Of a stretch of DNA of 54,534 bases, positions 24,051-33,318 are shown one piece after another (position 1 is the first letter of the stretch; the number at the start of each line of letters is the position of its first letter). The stretch is from Stenotrophomonas maltophilia (GTDB taxonomy: Bacteria > Pseudomonadota > Gammaproteobacteria > Xanthomonadales > Xanthomonadaceae). Below the pieces are notes generated by a model. That model was not told the origin of the DNA and searched no databases. It saw nothing but the letters and a program-made list of their open reading frames with translations. The stretch is taken from NCBI RefSeq assembly GCF_013464915.1, contig NZ_RAVT01000002.1:37015-91548 (forward strand), read 5' to 3'. A program made the translations under genes and the position numbers.

Positions 24051-26249
24051 TCAGTCTGAAGTACCCACGGCGCTTCCGCTTCCGCTTGCCGGCAACAGCG
24101 AAGGGCGCTGATCGAACCATTCGCGCGCCCTGGCCAGATGCCATTGACGCTGATCGCCATCAAGCTCGATGCCGGCGCCCAGCAGTCCCCAGCGCAGATA
24201 GAGATCGCCACGCTTGCGCCGCTCCAGTAGATCCAGCCGCGCACGCACCGACAAGCGATCATTCTCGGCCTGCAGGCCATCGATCACCAGATGCCCCGGG
24301 CGCCAACGCAGCGTGGCCTGCGCATCGACCTGGCCGGAATCCAGCAGGGACAGCGTCCAGCGCGGGTAGTCGGTGCGCTTGGCGAACACCGCCAGCAGCG
24401 GGCGCGCATCACTGAGGGTCAGATCGGTGGTGGCGTCCACCTGGAACGGGGACTGCGCGTCGATGCGGCCTCGCTTGAAGGCGGCGCGGCCCTTCCACGC
24501 CGTGGTGCGCTCGCTGCCGGCCACCTGCACATTGCGCAGCTCCACGGTGGTGCCGGACAGATCGAAATGACGCTGGTTGAAGTCCCCGCGGCGAAGCGTC
24601 GCGTTCACGTCGATATCGCCGCCCATGTCCAGGCCCGCAACCTTCGCGCTGGCGTCGCGCCCCTGCAGGCGCGCGGTGCCGTGGCCGACGCGGCCGTCGG
24701 TGTCGAGCGTGGCGTCGCCGCTGAGGCTGCCGGTGCCACGCAGCAGGCGCACCTGTTGAGAGCCAAGGTAGCGGTTGTAAGCGGCCAGGTCCGGGATGGT
24801 CGCTTCGCTGAAGCGCAACCGCGCACGAACGCCCTTGCGCAGTTCCTGCAGGCGGCCATCGCCGGTGAGGTCCACGGCCAGGTCGCGACCATCGAACAGC
24901 CGCACGCCCCTGGCATCGCTGGGGCGTGCACTGAAGCGGGGCAGCCGGATCGCCAGCTGTGCCTGATTGGGCGTGCCGGCCTTCAATTCGCCATGCGCAC
25001 TGGCCGTGCCGGCCAGCCGCACGCCAGCGACCTCGGCTACGGCGGCAGCCGAAGGAATGTCCACGGTGCTGCCTTCGATCAGTTCGCCATTGCGCAGGCG
25101 CAGATCGGCCTTCAGCGTGCCGCCGCCATCCAGCTGCAGCCACGGCTTGCGCACGAACAGGGCAGGGATCCAGTTGAGCGAGGTGAAGGTCCATTCGCCG
25201 CGCACGGTGCCGGAGCTGCGCTCCAGCAGCTGGGCAGGGTGCTGGAATGGAATCTCGCGCCCGGTGATGTGCAGGTCGGCATCGATGCCAGCGGCCGAAT
25301 CCGGGCGTGGCGGCAGGCGCGCCTGCAGGCGCAGGTCGTTGGCCACATTGAGCTGCAAGGCCAGCACGCCGCGATTAGGCGCGCCATCGCCGAGGAAGAG
25401 CGGCACCTGCCAGAGCGCGTGGTCGCCGGGTTGCAGCTGGCCGTCGATCATGTGAACTGCCAGTTGTAGGCGTCCGGGCACTGGCGAGCTGGAGATGCGT
25501 GGTGTCTGCGCGTCCGTATCCATGCGCAGGCCCTGGCTGCGCGCATCCACCTCAAGTTGCGCATGCAGCAGCTTCAACTTGGCCAGGCCGGGCGCCTGGT
25601 CGCGATAGTGGCGCGGAAAGCTGAAGCGCGCGCTCAGATCCATGTCGCCCAGCAGCTGCACGCCGTCATAGCTGGCGTCTGCCTTGCTGAACGAGACCTC
25701 GGAATCGAACAGTTCCGATGGGCCGCCGCGCAGCTGCTTGAGGAACCCGACCGTGCCCTGGCCCTTGCCGATGATCAGCAGCTTGCCGAGCCGGGCACTG
25801 CGGATGCTGTCGCTGTGGATGGCATCGAAACGCAGGGTCCAGCCCTGGTCGCTGCGCGGGGGTGGCGGAATGGCGTCCTCGACGCGGCTGATCTCAGCGG
25901 ATACCCCGGTGGCCTGCAGCCGGGGCACCCGGACTTCCCGCTTGAACAGGGGCAGCACCGCCAATCGGGCGCTGGCACGCTCGGCGTGCAGCACGTAGAC
26001 AGTGTGATTCACGTGGCCGCGCATGTGCACGTTCCAGGCAATGACGTGGCCCGGCAGCAGTGTGATGGCGGGGCCGGTGGTCATCACGAACTTGTGCGGC
26101 TTGCGGTTGGTGACCTGGTCGAACAGTGGTGTGTTGAGGAAGATGTTGCCGGCCAGAAGGTAAGCAGCGTACACGACAAGCAGAATGCGCACCGAGAGGC
26201 GCGCATGGCGAGGCCATTGAGGGTAGCGAACGGAAATCAGCGGCTTCAA
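24051..26249 (-). CDS. AsmA/TamB-like membrane-anchored protein
   Basis: 732 residues: one N-terminal membrane anchor (about residues 17-37) and a long beta-rich periplasmic part with repeated short strands (for example LQARLPPRPDSAAGIDADLHI and LDTDGRVGHGTARLQGRDASAKVAG), the pattern of AsmA-like/bridge-like lipid-transfer proteins. A role in moving phospholipids or in outer-membrane homeostasis is inferred from the fold type, not from specific motifs. It ends just before the tspO promoter and has no partner gene in an operon. Confidence 0.72.
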   Translation of the reverse strand: MKPLISVRYPQWPRHARLSVRILLVVYAAYLLAGNIFLNTPLFDQVTNRKPHKFVMTTGPAITLLPGHVIAWNVHMRGHVNHTVYVLHAERASARLAVLPLFKREVRVPRLQATGVSAEISRVEDAIPPPPRSDQGWTLRFDAIHSDSIRSARLGKLLIIGKGQGTVGFLKQLRGGPSELFDSEVSFSKADASYDGVQLLGDMDLSARFSFPRHYRDQAPGLAKLKLLHAQLEVDARSQGLRMDTDAQTPRISSSPVPGRLQLAVHMIDGQLQPGDHALWQVPLFLGDGAPNRGVLALQLNVANDLRLQARLPPRPDSAAGIDADLHITGREIPFQHPAQLLERSSGTVRGEWTFTSLNWIPALFVRKPWLQLDGGGTLKADLRLRNGELIEGSTVDIPSAAAVAEVAGVRLAGTASAHGELKAGTPNQAQLAIRLPRFSARPSDARGVRLFDGRDLAVDLTGDGRLQELRKGVRARLRFSEATIPDLAAYNRYLGSQQVRLLRGTGSLSGDATLDTDGRVGHGTARLQGRDASAKVAGLDMGGDIDVNATLRRGDFNQRHFDLSGTTVELRNVQVAGSERTTAWKGRAAFKRGRIDAQSPFQVDATTDLTLSDARPLLAVFAKRTDYPRWTLSLLDSGQVDAQATLRWRPGHLVIDGLQAENDRLSVRARLDLLERRKRGDLYLRWGLLGAGIELDGDQRQWHLARAREWFDQRPSLLPASGSGSAVGTSD

Positions 26250-26364
26250 CCTTCATCACATGGGGAGCCAGCGCACTATTGCGAAGTGTTGGGTTGCACC
26301 GCGTGAATGCGGGCGTGGAGAGGGTCTGAAGTCGGCGACCTGGAGCAATTAGGTGGTAGAGGGA

Positions 26365-26399
26365 ATAAGTGCAATGCTTTTTTTGGGGATTATCAACCC
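26365..26399 (+). promoter_or_regulatory. Shared 35-bp upstream element, copy 1 (putative LysR operator)
   Basis: Begins ATAAGT, then 9 variable bases, then TTTTTGGGGATTATCAACCC. The copy at 31184-31218 has the same ATAAGT, the same spacing and TTTTTGCGGATTATCACCGC. The core ATTATCA is flanked by G-rich and C-rich arms, a weak dyad. It ends 53 bases before the start codon of the first hydrolase, in the promoter position. Confidence 0.6.
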
Positions 26400-26452
26400 A
26401 ATAGGGGAAGTCTACGCTTTGCCTGCCGAATCCAATCCCCTGGAGAACTGAA

Positions 26453-27391
26453 ATGAGCACGCAACAGAACGTCAGTTTCAAGAACCGCAGCTGGGAAGTC
26501 GCCGCCACCCTGCGCTTTCCGGAAGGCTTCGACCCTGCCAGCAAGTACGCCGCCATCGTCTGCGCGCACCCGATCAGCAGCTGCAAGGAGCAGACGTCGG
26601 GCGCCATCTACGGTGAGGCACTGACCGCCGCCGGTTTCATCACTCTCGCTTTTGACGCCTCCACCCAGGGCGCCAGCGGCGGTGATCCCCGCTTCATGGA
26701 AGATCCCGCTACCCGTGTGGAGGACTTCCGTTGTGCCATGGATTACCTGATGACGCTGCCGTACGTCGATGAAGACCGTGTTGGCGTGCTGGGCGTCTGC
26801 GGCGGCGGTGGCTACGCGGTGAGCGCGGCCACTACCGACCACCGCTTCAGGGCAGTCGGCACGGTGGTGGCTGCCAACTACGGCCGGCTGATGCGCGAGG
26901 GTGACATGTCGCCGGATGCTGCGTTGAAGACGTTGGAAGCGCTGGGCAAGCAGCGCACTGCCGAGGCACGGGGTGCTGAGCCGTTGATCGTGGGCTACAT
27001 TCCCGGCTCCGAAGCGGAGCGCGAAGCCGCCGGAATCAACGACATCGACATCGTCGAGGCGGTGCAGTACTACCGCACGCCGCGTGGCCAGCAGCCGGGC
27101 TCGCCGAACAAGCTGCGCTTCACCAGCACCGGCGCCGCCCTGAACTGGGATGCCTTTGCGTTCACCGAGCATCTGCTGACTCAGCCGCTGCACATCGTCA
27201 TCGGCGGTGTGCCCGGTGGCTTCGGTTCGTATCGTGACGGCCTGGAGCTGTACGCAAGGGCGCGTTCGGCGCAGAAGAGCATCCAGATCGTGGCCGGCGC
27301 CAGCCACTACGAGCTGTATGACCAGCCAGCAGCCACCACCCAGGCACTGCAGCAGCTGATTCCGTTCTACCGGACGCATCTTGGCGCTTGA
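26453..27391 (+). CDS. Alpha/beta hydrolase, dienelactone-hydrolase/YcjY-like, Cys nucleophile
   Basis: 312 residues. The nucleophile elbow is GVCGGGG, with Cys in place of Ser as in dienelactone hydrolases; HPISSCKEQTSG near the N-terminus and SHYELYDQP near the C-terminus (catalytic His) complete the fold. It is a paralogue of the hydrolase at 31283: both have YYRTPRGQ and the HP-x-KEQT element. The substrate is unknown. The ATG follows CTGGAG. It is a single-gene transcript ending in the hairpin at 27419-27451. Confidence 0.85.
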   Translation: MSTQQNVSFKNRSWEVAATLRFPEGFDPASKYAAIVCAHPISSCKEQTSGAIYGEALTAAGFITLAFDASTQGASGGDPRFMEDPATRVEDFRCAMDYLMTLPYVDEDRVGVLGVCGGGGYAVSAATTDHRFRAVGTVVAANYGRLMREGDMSPDAALKTLEALGKQRTAEARGAEPLIVGYIPGSEAEREAAGINDIDIVEAVQYYRTPRGQQPGSPNKLRFTSTGAALNWDAFAFTEHLLTQPLHIVIGGVPGGFGSYRDGLELYARARSAQKSIQIVAGASHYELYDQPAATTQALQQLIPFYRTHLGA

Positions 27392-27418
27392 TGCAACAAG
27401 ACCCGCCAGAGCAGCGTA

Positions 27419-27451
27419 CGTCCCGCCGGCCCATTTCAGGCCGGCGGGACG
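27419..27451. terminator. Bidirectional terminator hairpin
   Basis: Perfect 13-bp stem CGTCCCGCCGGCC/GGCCGGCGGGACG around a 7-base loop, between the converging hydrolase and SDR genes. TTT follows on the plus strand (tttgcttta). Confidence 0.8.
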
Positions 27452-27457
27452 TTTGCT

Positions 27458-28327
27458 TTACAGCTGGATCTGCACCGTAGCGGCGCCCTCGAACGCGGTA
27501 TCGATGCCGCGCTCACGCCACCTGGCCAGATCGGCCTGGCGGTTGGCCAGGGTGGTCTCCCAGATCGAATAGGCATCCGCACCCAGCATCAGCCGCACCG
27601 GCGGATCATTGCTGGCTACAACGTCCAGCATGCGCTGTGCGGCCTTTGCCGGGTCACCCATCTGCTGCCCGGAGGATGATTCCAGGTAGGTTTCGAATGG
27701 CTCCACAACCGGCCGATAGGCATCGATGCGGTGTGCTGGCCGCATGTTGGCATCACCGGCGAACTCGGTGCGGAACGCGCCCGGCTCCACCAGCGTCACC
27801 CGGATGCCGAGCGGCTTTGCTTCGATCGCCAGTGCTTCGGTCCAGCCTTCGATGGCGAACTTCGCTGCACAGTAGGGGCCGGCCGCGTTCATTGCCACCA
27901 GCCCGGCAATGCTGCTGACAGTGAGGATGTGGCCAGCGCCTTGCTTCCGCATCTGCGGCAGCACGGCGCGACTCATTTCGGCAGCAGCGAAGAAGTTCAG
28001 TTCCATCTGCTCGCGCAGCTGTTCCAGGCTGAATTCCTCGCAGGCGCCCACCACACCGCGGCCAGCCACATTGGCCAGCACATCGATGCGCCCGAAGCGT
28101 TCGATGGCGTCGGCCACGGCACGGGCACGGCCATCGGCATCGTTCACGTCAAGCGCCAGCGGCAGGACGTGGTCCTCATGGCCTGCAGCGATCGCGCGAA
28201 GGCGGTCCACCCGCCGCGCGGTGAGGATGGCACGGTCACCTCGGGCAATGACCGCTTCGGAAAGGGCCTTGCCCAGGCCGGAAGACGCACCGGTGATGAA
28301 CCAGACACGTGGCTGTTGTGTATTCAT
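27458..28327 (-). CDS. Short-chain dehydrogenase/reductase
   Basis: 289-residue classical SDR: cofactor motif GASSGLGKALSEAV with Arg after the second strand (TARR, which suggests NADP(H)), NVAG, and the active-site YCAAK preceded by VSSIAG. The C-terminal extension (SIWETTLANRQADLARW) resembles SDRs acting on larger carbonyl compounds. The ATG at 28327 is preferred over an in-frame GTG at 28357. It is followed by the shared terminator and preceded by a second SDR gene 34 bases upstream, probably in one transcript. Confidence 0.9.
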   Translation of the reverse strand: MNTQQPRVWFITGASSGLGKALSEAVIARGDRAILTARRVDRLRAIAAGHEDHVLPLALDVNDADGRARAVADAIERFGRIDVLANVAGRGVVGACEEFSLEQLREQMELNFFAAAEMSRAVLPQMRKQGAGHILTVSSIAGLVAMNAAGPYCAAKFAIEGWTEALAIEAKPLGIRVTLVEPGAFRTEFAGDANMRPAHRIDAYRPVVEPFETYLESSSGQQMGDPAKAAQRMLDVVASNDPPVRLMLGADAYSIWETTLANRQADLARWRERGIDTAFEGAATVQIQL

Positions 28328-28361
28328 TGGAGAATCCTGCGGAATGTTGTGCAACACGCGA

Positions 28362-29135
28362 TCAGATGATGGTCAACCCACCGTCGACCACCAGTTCGGC
28401 ACCGATGACGTAGGACGCGTCATCGCTGGCCAGGAACAGCGCGGCCCTGGCGATTTCCTCCGAAGTGCCGACGCGGCCGATCGGAATGCCCTTGAGCAGG
28501 CTTTCCAGCAGTTGCGGATCTTCGGTGAAATGGGTCGCCATCGGCGTGTCGATCAGCCCCGGGTAGATGCCGTTGACACGGATGCCGCGGCGGGCGAAAT
28601 CGACGGCGGCGGCCCTGGTCAGGTGACGGCTGCCACCTTTGGAGGCGCTGTAGCCCGGCGGTACGTCGGGGAAGACGATGATGCCGGCGGCGGACGAGAT
28701 GTTGATGATCGCGCCACTGTGCTGCAGTTCCATCTGCGGCGTGACCGCCTTGATGCCATGGAACTGGCTGGTCAGGTTGACGTCGATGACGTGGCTGAAG
28801 TCCTCGGCCGTGGCGTTGTGCCAGCGGCCGTCGCGCGGCCCCGGCGTACCGGCGTTGTTGACCAGTATATCGATGCGGCCATGGCGCTCGATCGTGGTGG
28901 CGGCTACCTCGGCCCATTGTTCGGGCCGGGTCACATCCAGGAACGCCGATGTTGCGCGCTGGCCCTGGGCGGTGAGGTCCTGCACCAGTGCGTCAAGGTT
29001 CTGTTTGCGGTCGGGGGTGCCGGTGGCAACAACGATGGCGCCTTCGCTGGCGAAGACCCGCGCGATGACCGCACCCATGCCGGTGCCGCTGCCGGCGCCG
29101 GTGATGATGGCGACTTTGTCCTGCAGGCGTTTCAT
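28362..29135 (-). CDS. Short-chain dehydrogenase/reductase (glucose 1-dehydrogenase-like)
   Basis: 257 residues, complete SDR: GAGSGTGMG nucleotide loop, NNAG, SS upstream of YSASK, and PGLIDTPM. It is closely related to the SDR at 44862 (same MxRLxDKVAIITGAG start, YIVGAELVVDGG-like end). ATG 29135 replaces a longer frame running into the divergent AraC promoter region. The substrate is not predictable from sequence. Confidence 0.9.
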   Translation of the reverse strand: MKRLQDKVAIITGAGSGTGMGAVIARVFASEGAIVVATGTPDRKQNLDALVQDLTAQGQRATSAFLDVTRPEQWAEVAATTIERHGRIDILVNNAGTPGPRDGRWHNATAEDFSHVIDVNLTSQFHGIKAVTPQMELQHSGAIINISSAAGIIVFPDVPPGYSASKGGSRHLTRAAAVDFARRGIRVNGIYPGLIDTPMATHFTEDPQLLESLLKGIPIGRVGTSEEIARAALFLASDDASYVIGAELVVDGGLTII

Positions 29136-29257
29136 GGGCAATTCCTGTGTTTGATCGGGAGCGGGGCGGTGATGTGCCGCCATGGAATGCACGATAGGCC
29201 CGGGGTTCTGTACGATCCATGCCGTGGCGTTCGCCTGACTTCTTCGAGCGTACGGAA

Positions 29258-30223
29258 ATGAGCGCTGACCCGCTGTCCGATGTGTTGTCACTGCTGCAAC
29301 CAAGCAGCCAGTTCTTTGCCGGATTCGATGCCGCCGGCGACTGGGCATTCGATTTCCCGGCGCACGAAGGCATCAAGTTCACGGCGGTCATGGGGGGCGG
29401 CTGCTGGGGCCGCGTCGAGGGTGAGCCCGCACCCTTCCACTTCGAAGCCGGCGACTGCTTCCTGCTCAACAGCCGCTGCCGGTTCGTGCTCGCTTCGGAT
29501 CCTGCAGTGGCCATCGCCAGCGGCGAGCCCATCATCGAAGCGGCGGCACGGCAGGGCGTTGTCACTCACAACGGGGGGGGAGAGACCTTCCTCATCAGCG
29601 GCCGATTCGCGTTTCCAGGGCGGCATGCCGCCGTGCTGTTCGATGCGCTGCCACCCCTGATCCATGTGCCACGTGCTTCGGGACAGGCAGGCGTGCTGCG
29701 CTGGGCGCTGGATCAATGGGCCAATGAGCTGCACGCGCCGCAGCCGGGCGCAGGGTTGATGTCCACCCATCTGGCCCATCTCATGCTGGTACAGGTGCTA
29801 CGCCTGCACCTGGCTACCCCGGGCCGGGTGCCGAAGGGCTGGTTCCTGGCCTTGACCGACAGCCACATCAGCCTCGCCCTCGGGGCGATGCACGCGGCTC
29901 CGGCCCAGTCCTGGACGCTGGAGTCACTGGCGCGTATCGCCGGGGTTTCGCGCACGGTGTTCGCGCAGCGCTTCAAGGCACTGGTCGGGCACACGGCAAT
30001 GGACTATCTGTCACGTTGGCGGATGCTGCTTGCGGCGGACCGGCTGTCCCATGGAGCCGATGCCGTGTCCAGTATTGCCTTTGCCGTGGGCTACGAATCG
30101 GAGAGTGCGTTCAGTACCGCGTTCAAGCGCATCATGGGGCAGGCGCCCGCGCAGTATCGCAGGCAGGCCGCCCCGCCCAGGCAAGCGGGATCAGGTCGTG
30201 CGCCGGCGAGGCCTGGCCGGTGA
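29258..30223 (+). CDS. AraC family regulator with cupin-type sensor domain (paralogue 1)
   Basis: 321 residues. The N-terminal cupin-like sensor has FHFEAGDCFLLN, and the C-terminal pair of helix-turn-helix motifs runs from WTLESLARIAGVSRTVFAQRFKALVG to SSIAFAVGYESESAFSTAFKRIMGQAPAQYRR. It is paralogous to the regulator at 37874 (same SDPLSxVLxLLxP start). It is divergent from the two SDR genes and is the natural candidate to control them. An in-frame G8 run (29573-29580) codes NGGGE and does not break the frame. Its 3' end overlaps the converging LysR gene by 33 bp. Confidence 0.9.
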   Translation: MSADPLSDVLSLLQPSSQFFAGFDAAGDWAFDFPAHEGIKFTAVMGGGCWGRVEGEPAPFHFEAGDCFLLNSRCRFVLASDPAVAIASGEPIIEAAARQGVVTHNGGGETFLISGRFAFPGRHAAVLFDALPPLIHVPRASGQAGVLRWALDQWANELHAPQPGAGLMSTHLAHLMLVQVLRLHLATPGRVPKGWFLALTDSHISLALGAMHAAPAQSWTLESLARIAGVSRTVFAQRFKALVGHTAMDYLSRWRMLLAADRLSHGADAVSSIAFAVGYESESAFSTAFKRIMGQAPAQYRRQAAPPRQAGSGRAPARPGR

Positions 30224-31168
30224 ACGCTGGGTGGCGGCACGTGTGGCACTGGTTGCGCTGCGCTTCCTGCTGCCTTCCAGGTTGTCACGCAACGCTTGCA
30301 GCAACAGCTTGAACACCGGCGAAGCCAAGCGCCGGTTCGGGTAGTAGAGGTGATACCCCTCGTAAGTCTTGCGCCACTCGGACAGCGCCTCGACCAGCTC
30401 TCCTGACGCCAGCCGGTCCTGCACGTAATGCAGTGGCAGATAGGTGAGGCCGACACCCTGCAAAGCGGCATCGCGCATGGCCGAAATACTGTTGACCACC
30501 ACCTGGCCTTCGGACTTCACCCGGTGGTCGCTGCCGGCGCGAGTGAATGTCCAGGCATAGATCTCGCCATGGGTGGGCAGCCGCAGGTTCACGCACTGGT
30601 GCTCCACCAGCTGCTGCGGCTGTTGGGGCGCCGGGTGGCGGGCGAAGTAGGCCGGTGATGCCACCACCACCATCGGTATCGGGAGGCTGATCGGCACGGC
30701 GATCATGTCCTTGGCAACCAGGCCACCGCGACGCACGCCGGCATCGAAGCGCCCGCTGACGATGTCGGTCAAGCCGTAGTCGGTGGTGATTTCCACGCGG
30801 ATGTCGGGGTAGTCCGGTACCAGCCGGGCGATGGCGGGCATCAGTACAGCGTGCACGGCATATTCGTCTGCGGTCAGGCGCAGGGTGCCGGCGGGCTTGT
30901 CGCGCAGTTCACCGATGCGGGCCAGCCCGGCTTCCAGTTCGTTCATGGCTGGGCCGATGAGTCCGAGCAGGCGCTCGCCGGCCTCGGTCAGGGCCACGCT
31001 GCGGGTGGTGCGAGCGAACAGGCGCAGCCCCAGGCGGGTTTCCAGCCCGCGGATGATCTGGCTGAGCGAAGACTGGGTGATGCCCAGCCGGATCGCGGCG
31101 CGGGTGAAGCTTGCCTCTTCGGCAACCATCAGAAAGGCGGAGAGATCCTTGAGGTGACTGCCTGCCAT
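30191..31168 (-). CDS. LysR family transcriptional regulator
   Basis: 325 residues. N-terminal winged helix-turn-helix (FTRAAIRLGITQSSLSQIIRGLETRLGLRLFARTT, about residues 16-50) and a substrate-binding-like effector domain. It is transcribed divergently from the second hydrolase operon; the shared 35-bp element lies 16-50 bases upstream of its start, the expected place for LysR autoregulation. The C-terminus is Arg/Thr-rich. The effector is unknown, but aromatic compounds or aldehydes fit the target genes. Confidence 0.92.
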   Translation of the reverse strand: MAGSHLKDLSAFLMVAEEASFTRAAIRLGITQSSLSQIIRGLETRLGLRLFARTTRSVALTEAGERLLGLIGPAMNELEAGLARIGELRDKPAGTLRLTADEYAVHAVLMPAIARLVPDYPDIRVEITTDYGLTDIVSGRFDAGVRRGGLVAKDMIAVPISLPIPMVVVASPAYFARHPAPQQPQQLVEHQCVNLRLPTHGEIYAWTFTRAGSDHRVKSEGQVVVNSISAMRDAALQGVGLTYLPLHYVQDRLASGELVEALSEWRKTYEGYHLYYPNRRLASPVFKLLLQALRDNLEGSRKRSATSATRAATQRSPARPRRRTT

Positions 31169-31183
31169 TGGGTGGTCCTGCTT

Positions 31184-31218
31184 ATAAGTCCATTACGATT
31201 TTTGCGGATTATCACCGC
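31184..31218. promoter_or_regulatory. Shared 35-bp upstream element, copy 2 (putative LysR operator)
   Basis: ATAAGT, 9 variable bases, then TTTTTGCGGATTATCACCGC, aligned base for base in spacing with 26365-26399. Here the arms GCGG and CCGC are a perfect inverted repeat around ATTATCA. It lies between the divergent LysR and hydrolase genes. Confidence 0.65.
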
Positions 31219-31282
31219 GCCATGCCAGCCCTATCGTAGCTGTCATTCCACACAACGTGGACAGCAACCTGTGAGGATGGCA

Positions 31283-32197
31283 ATGAAAGCAGTGCAATTC
31301 CCCAATGGCAGCATCACCATGGCCGGCCAGCTGCATGTGCCGGAGCACGCCGCACTGTCGGCCCGTCATCCGGCCATCGTGGTCGTTCACCCGGCCGGTG
31401 GCGTGAAGGAGCAGACCGCAACGGTGCATGCGGCCAGCCTGGTCAAGCAGGGCTTCGTGGTGTTGACCTTCGATGCCTCCTGCCAGGGCAACAGCACCGG
31501 CGCACCGCGCGGCAATGAGAACCCGTATGCGCGCGTGGCCGACATCAGCGCGGCGATTGACCTGCTGGTCACGCTGCCGATCGTCGACGCCGATCGGATG
31601 GGTGTGCTCGGTATCTGTGCCGGTGGCGGCTATGCGGCACACGCCACGATGAACGATCGCCGCATCCGCGCGGTGGGCACCATCAGTGCCGTCAATTACG
31701 GCCAGATGTTCCGCCAGGGTTGGGACGGCGGCGCCGATCCCCGGAATTCAGTCGCGCTGCTTGACGCCGCAGCGCAGGCCCGCAGCCGTCAGGCCGAGGG
31801 CGGGCAGCTCCAGTACCAGGATTCGCTGCCAGCCAACCGCGAAGCGGCCACACACCCGGACTTTGCCGAAGCCTTCGACTACTACCGCACACCGCGTGGC
31901 CAGCATCCGAACGCCACTGGGCTGTTCCCGCTGCAGAACCTGGCCGAACTGGTGGGCTACGACGCCTTCAACAACGCGGAACTGTTCCTCACCCAACCGT
32001 TGCTGGCGATCGCCGGTAGCGAGGCCGGCACCCGCTGGATGAGCGAAGAGCTGCACCGGCGCGCGGCCAGCACCGACAAGCACCTGCTGATCCTGGCCGG
32101 TGGTACCCACGTGGCGCTTTACGACCAGCCCGAATTCGTGGCGCGCGCGGGCGCGGCATTGGGCGAGTTCTACCACCAGGCGCTGGTTGCGCGCTGA
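31283..32197 (+). CDS. Alpha/beta hydrolase, Cys nucleophile (paralogue 2)
   Basis: 304 residues. Elbow GICAGGG with a Cys nucleophile, VVHPAGGVKEQT near the N-terminus, YYRTPRGQ in the middle and GTHVALYDQPE with the catalytic His. Closely similar in layout to the hydrolase at 26453. The ATG at 31283 is chosen because GAGG lies 6 bases upstream; ATG 31277 overlaps the spacing. First gene of a six-gene plus-strand operon reaching 36908, so its substrate probably belongs to the same pathway. Confidence 0.86.
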   Translation: MKAVQFPNGSITMAGQLHVPEHAALSARHPAIVVVHPAGGVKEQTATVHAASLVKQGFVVLTFDASCQGNSTGAPRGNENPYARVADISAAIDLLVTLPIVDADRMGVLGICAGGGYAAHATMNDRRIRAVGTISAVNYGQMFRQGWDGGADPRNSVALLDAAAQARSRQAEGGQLQYQDSLPANREAATHPDFAEAFDYYRTPRGQHPNATGLFPLQNLAELVGYDAFNNAELFLTQPLLAIAGSEAGTRWMSEELHRRAASTDKHLLILAGGTHVALYDQPEFVARAGAALGEFYHQALVAR

Positions 32198-32242
32198 GCA
32201 CGCCAATGCGGCGTTTCGTTGAATTACTCAAGGATTCTGCAG

Positions 32243-33286
32243 ATGAGAACCCAGGCCTACGCTGCGCTGTCGGCAACCACGCCAATGGTGCCGCACACCA
32301 TCGAACGTCGTGAACTGCGTGACGACGATGTCGCTATCGAAATCCTCTACAGCGGTGTCTGCCATTCGGATCTGCACATGGTCCGCAACGACTGGGGCAG
32401 GGCGATCTATCCGGTCGTGCCCGGCCACGAGATCATCGGTCGTGTGGTGGCCACCGGCGCGTCCGCGCATCGCTTCAAGGCAGGTGATGCAGTGGCTGTC
32501 GGCACCTTCATCGACAGCTGCGAGCACTGCGACCAGTGCCACAAGGGCGAAGAGCACATGTGCCGCGAGGTGCTGACCGAGACATACAACGGCCTGGACC
32601 GCGTCACCGGCCAGCCGACCCTTGGCGGCTATTCGCGGCACATTGTGGTGAAGGAAGCTTTCGTGCTGCGCGTGCCCGAAGGATTGGACCTGTCTCGAGC
32701 CGCACCGCTGCTGTGTGCCGGCATCACCACTTATTCGCCGCTGCGCACCTGGAACGTTGGCCCCGGCAGCCGGGTGGCCGTGGTGGGCCTGGGTGGGCTG
32801 GGCCACATGGCGGTCAAGCTGGCGATCGGGCTGGGCGCACACGTCACCGTCATCAGCCGCTCGCGCGCCAAGCAGGCCGACGCGCTGGCCCTGGGTGCAG
32901 AGGCACTCCTGCCAACCGACGACGCGCAGGCATTGGCGGCTGCAGCTTCCAGCTTCGACCTGATCGTCGATACCGTACCGACCAAGCACGACATAAACCC
33001 GTACATTCCGCTGCTGGATATCGACGGCACGCTGGTGGTCGTCGGGCAACTGGGCGATCTGCAGGAGCCGTTCACCGTTCCGATGATCATGGGCCGCCGC
33101 CGCGTAGCAGGCTCGATGATCGGCGGAATCCGCGAGACCCAGGAAATGCTGGATTTCTGCGCGCGACAACAGATCCTGCCGGACTGCGAACTGATCCGCA
33201 TGGACCAGATCAACGAAGCCTTTGATCGGCTTGAGCGGGCCGACGTGCGCTATCGCTTCGTCATCGACATGTCCACGTTGGCCTGA
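32243..33286 (+). CDS. Zinc-dependent alcohol dehydrogenase (YahK/cinnamyl-alcohol type)
   Basis: 347 residues. Catalytic zinc ligands in GVCHSDLH and GHEIIG, structural zinc site in CEHCDQCHKGEEHMC, and nucleotide motif GLGGLGHMAV, with SRSRAK after the second strand suggesting NADP(H). This family reduces aliphatic and aromatic aldehydes. AAGGA precedes the ATG at 32243. It is the second gene of the operon, 45 bases after the hydrolase. Confidence 0.92.
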   Translation: MRTQAYAALSATTPMVPHTIERRELRDDDVAIEILYSGVCHSDLHMVRNDWGRAIYPVVPGHEIIGRVVATGASAHRFKAGDAVAVGTFIDSCEHCDQCHKGEEHMCREVLTETYNGLDRVTGQPTLGGYSRHIVVKEAFVLRVPEGLDLSRAAPLLCAGITTYSPLRTWNVGPGSRVAVVGLGGLGHMAVKLAIGLGAHVTVISRSRAKQADALALGAEALLPTDDAQALAAAASSFDLIVDTVPTKHDINPYIPLLDIDGTLVVVGQLGDLQEPFTVPMIMGRRRVAGSMIGGIRETQEMLDFCARQQILPDCELIRMDQINEAFDRLERADVRYRFVIDMSTLA

Positions 33287-33318
33287 AGGCCTGCGGTAGG
33301 GCGGACGAGGAGCACAGC

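Noticed and set aside
29573-29580. Frameshift at a G8 run in the AraC gene
   Set aside because: The frame matches its paralogue at 37874 on both sides (NGGGE versus HGGGD), so the gene is intact.
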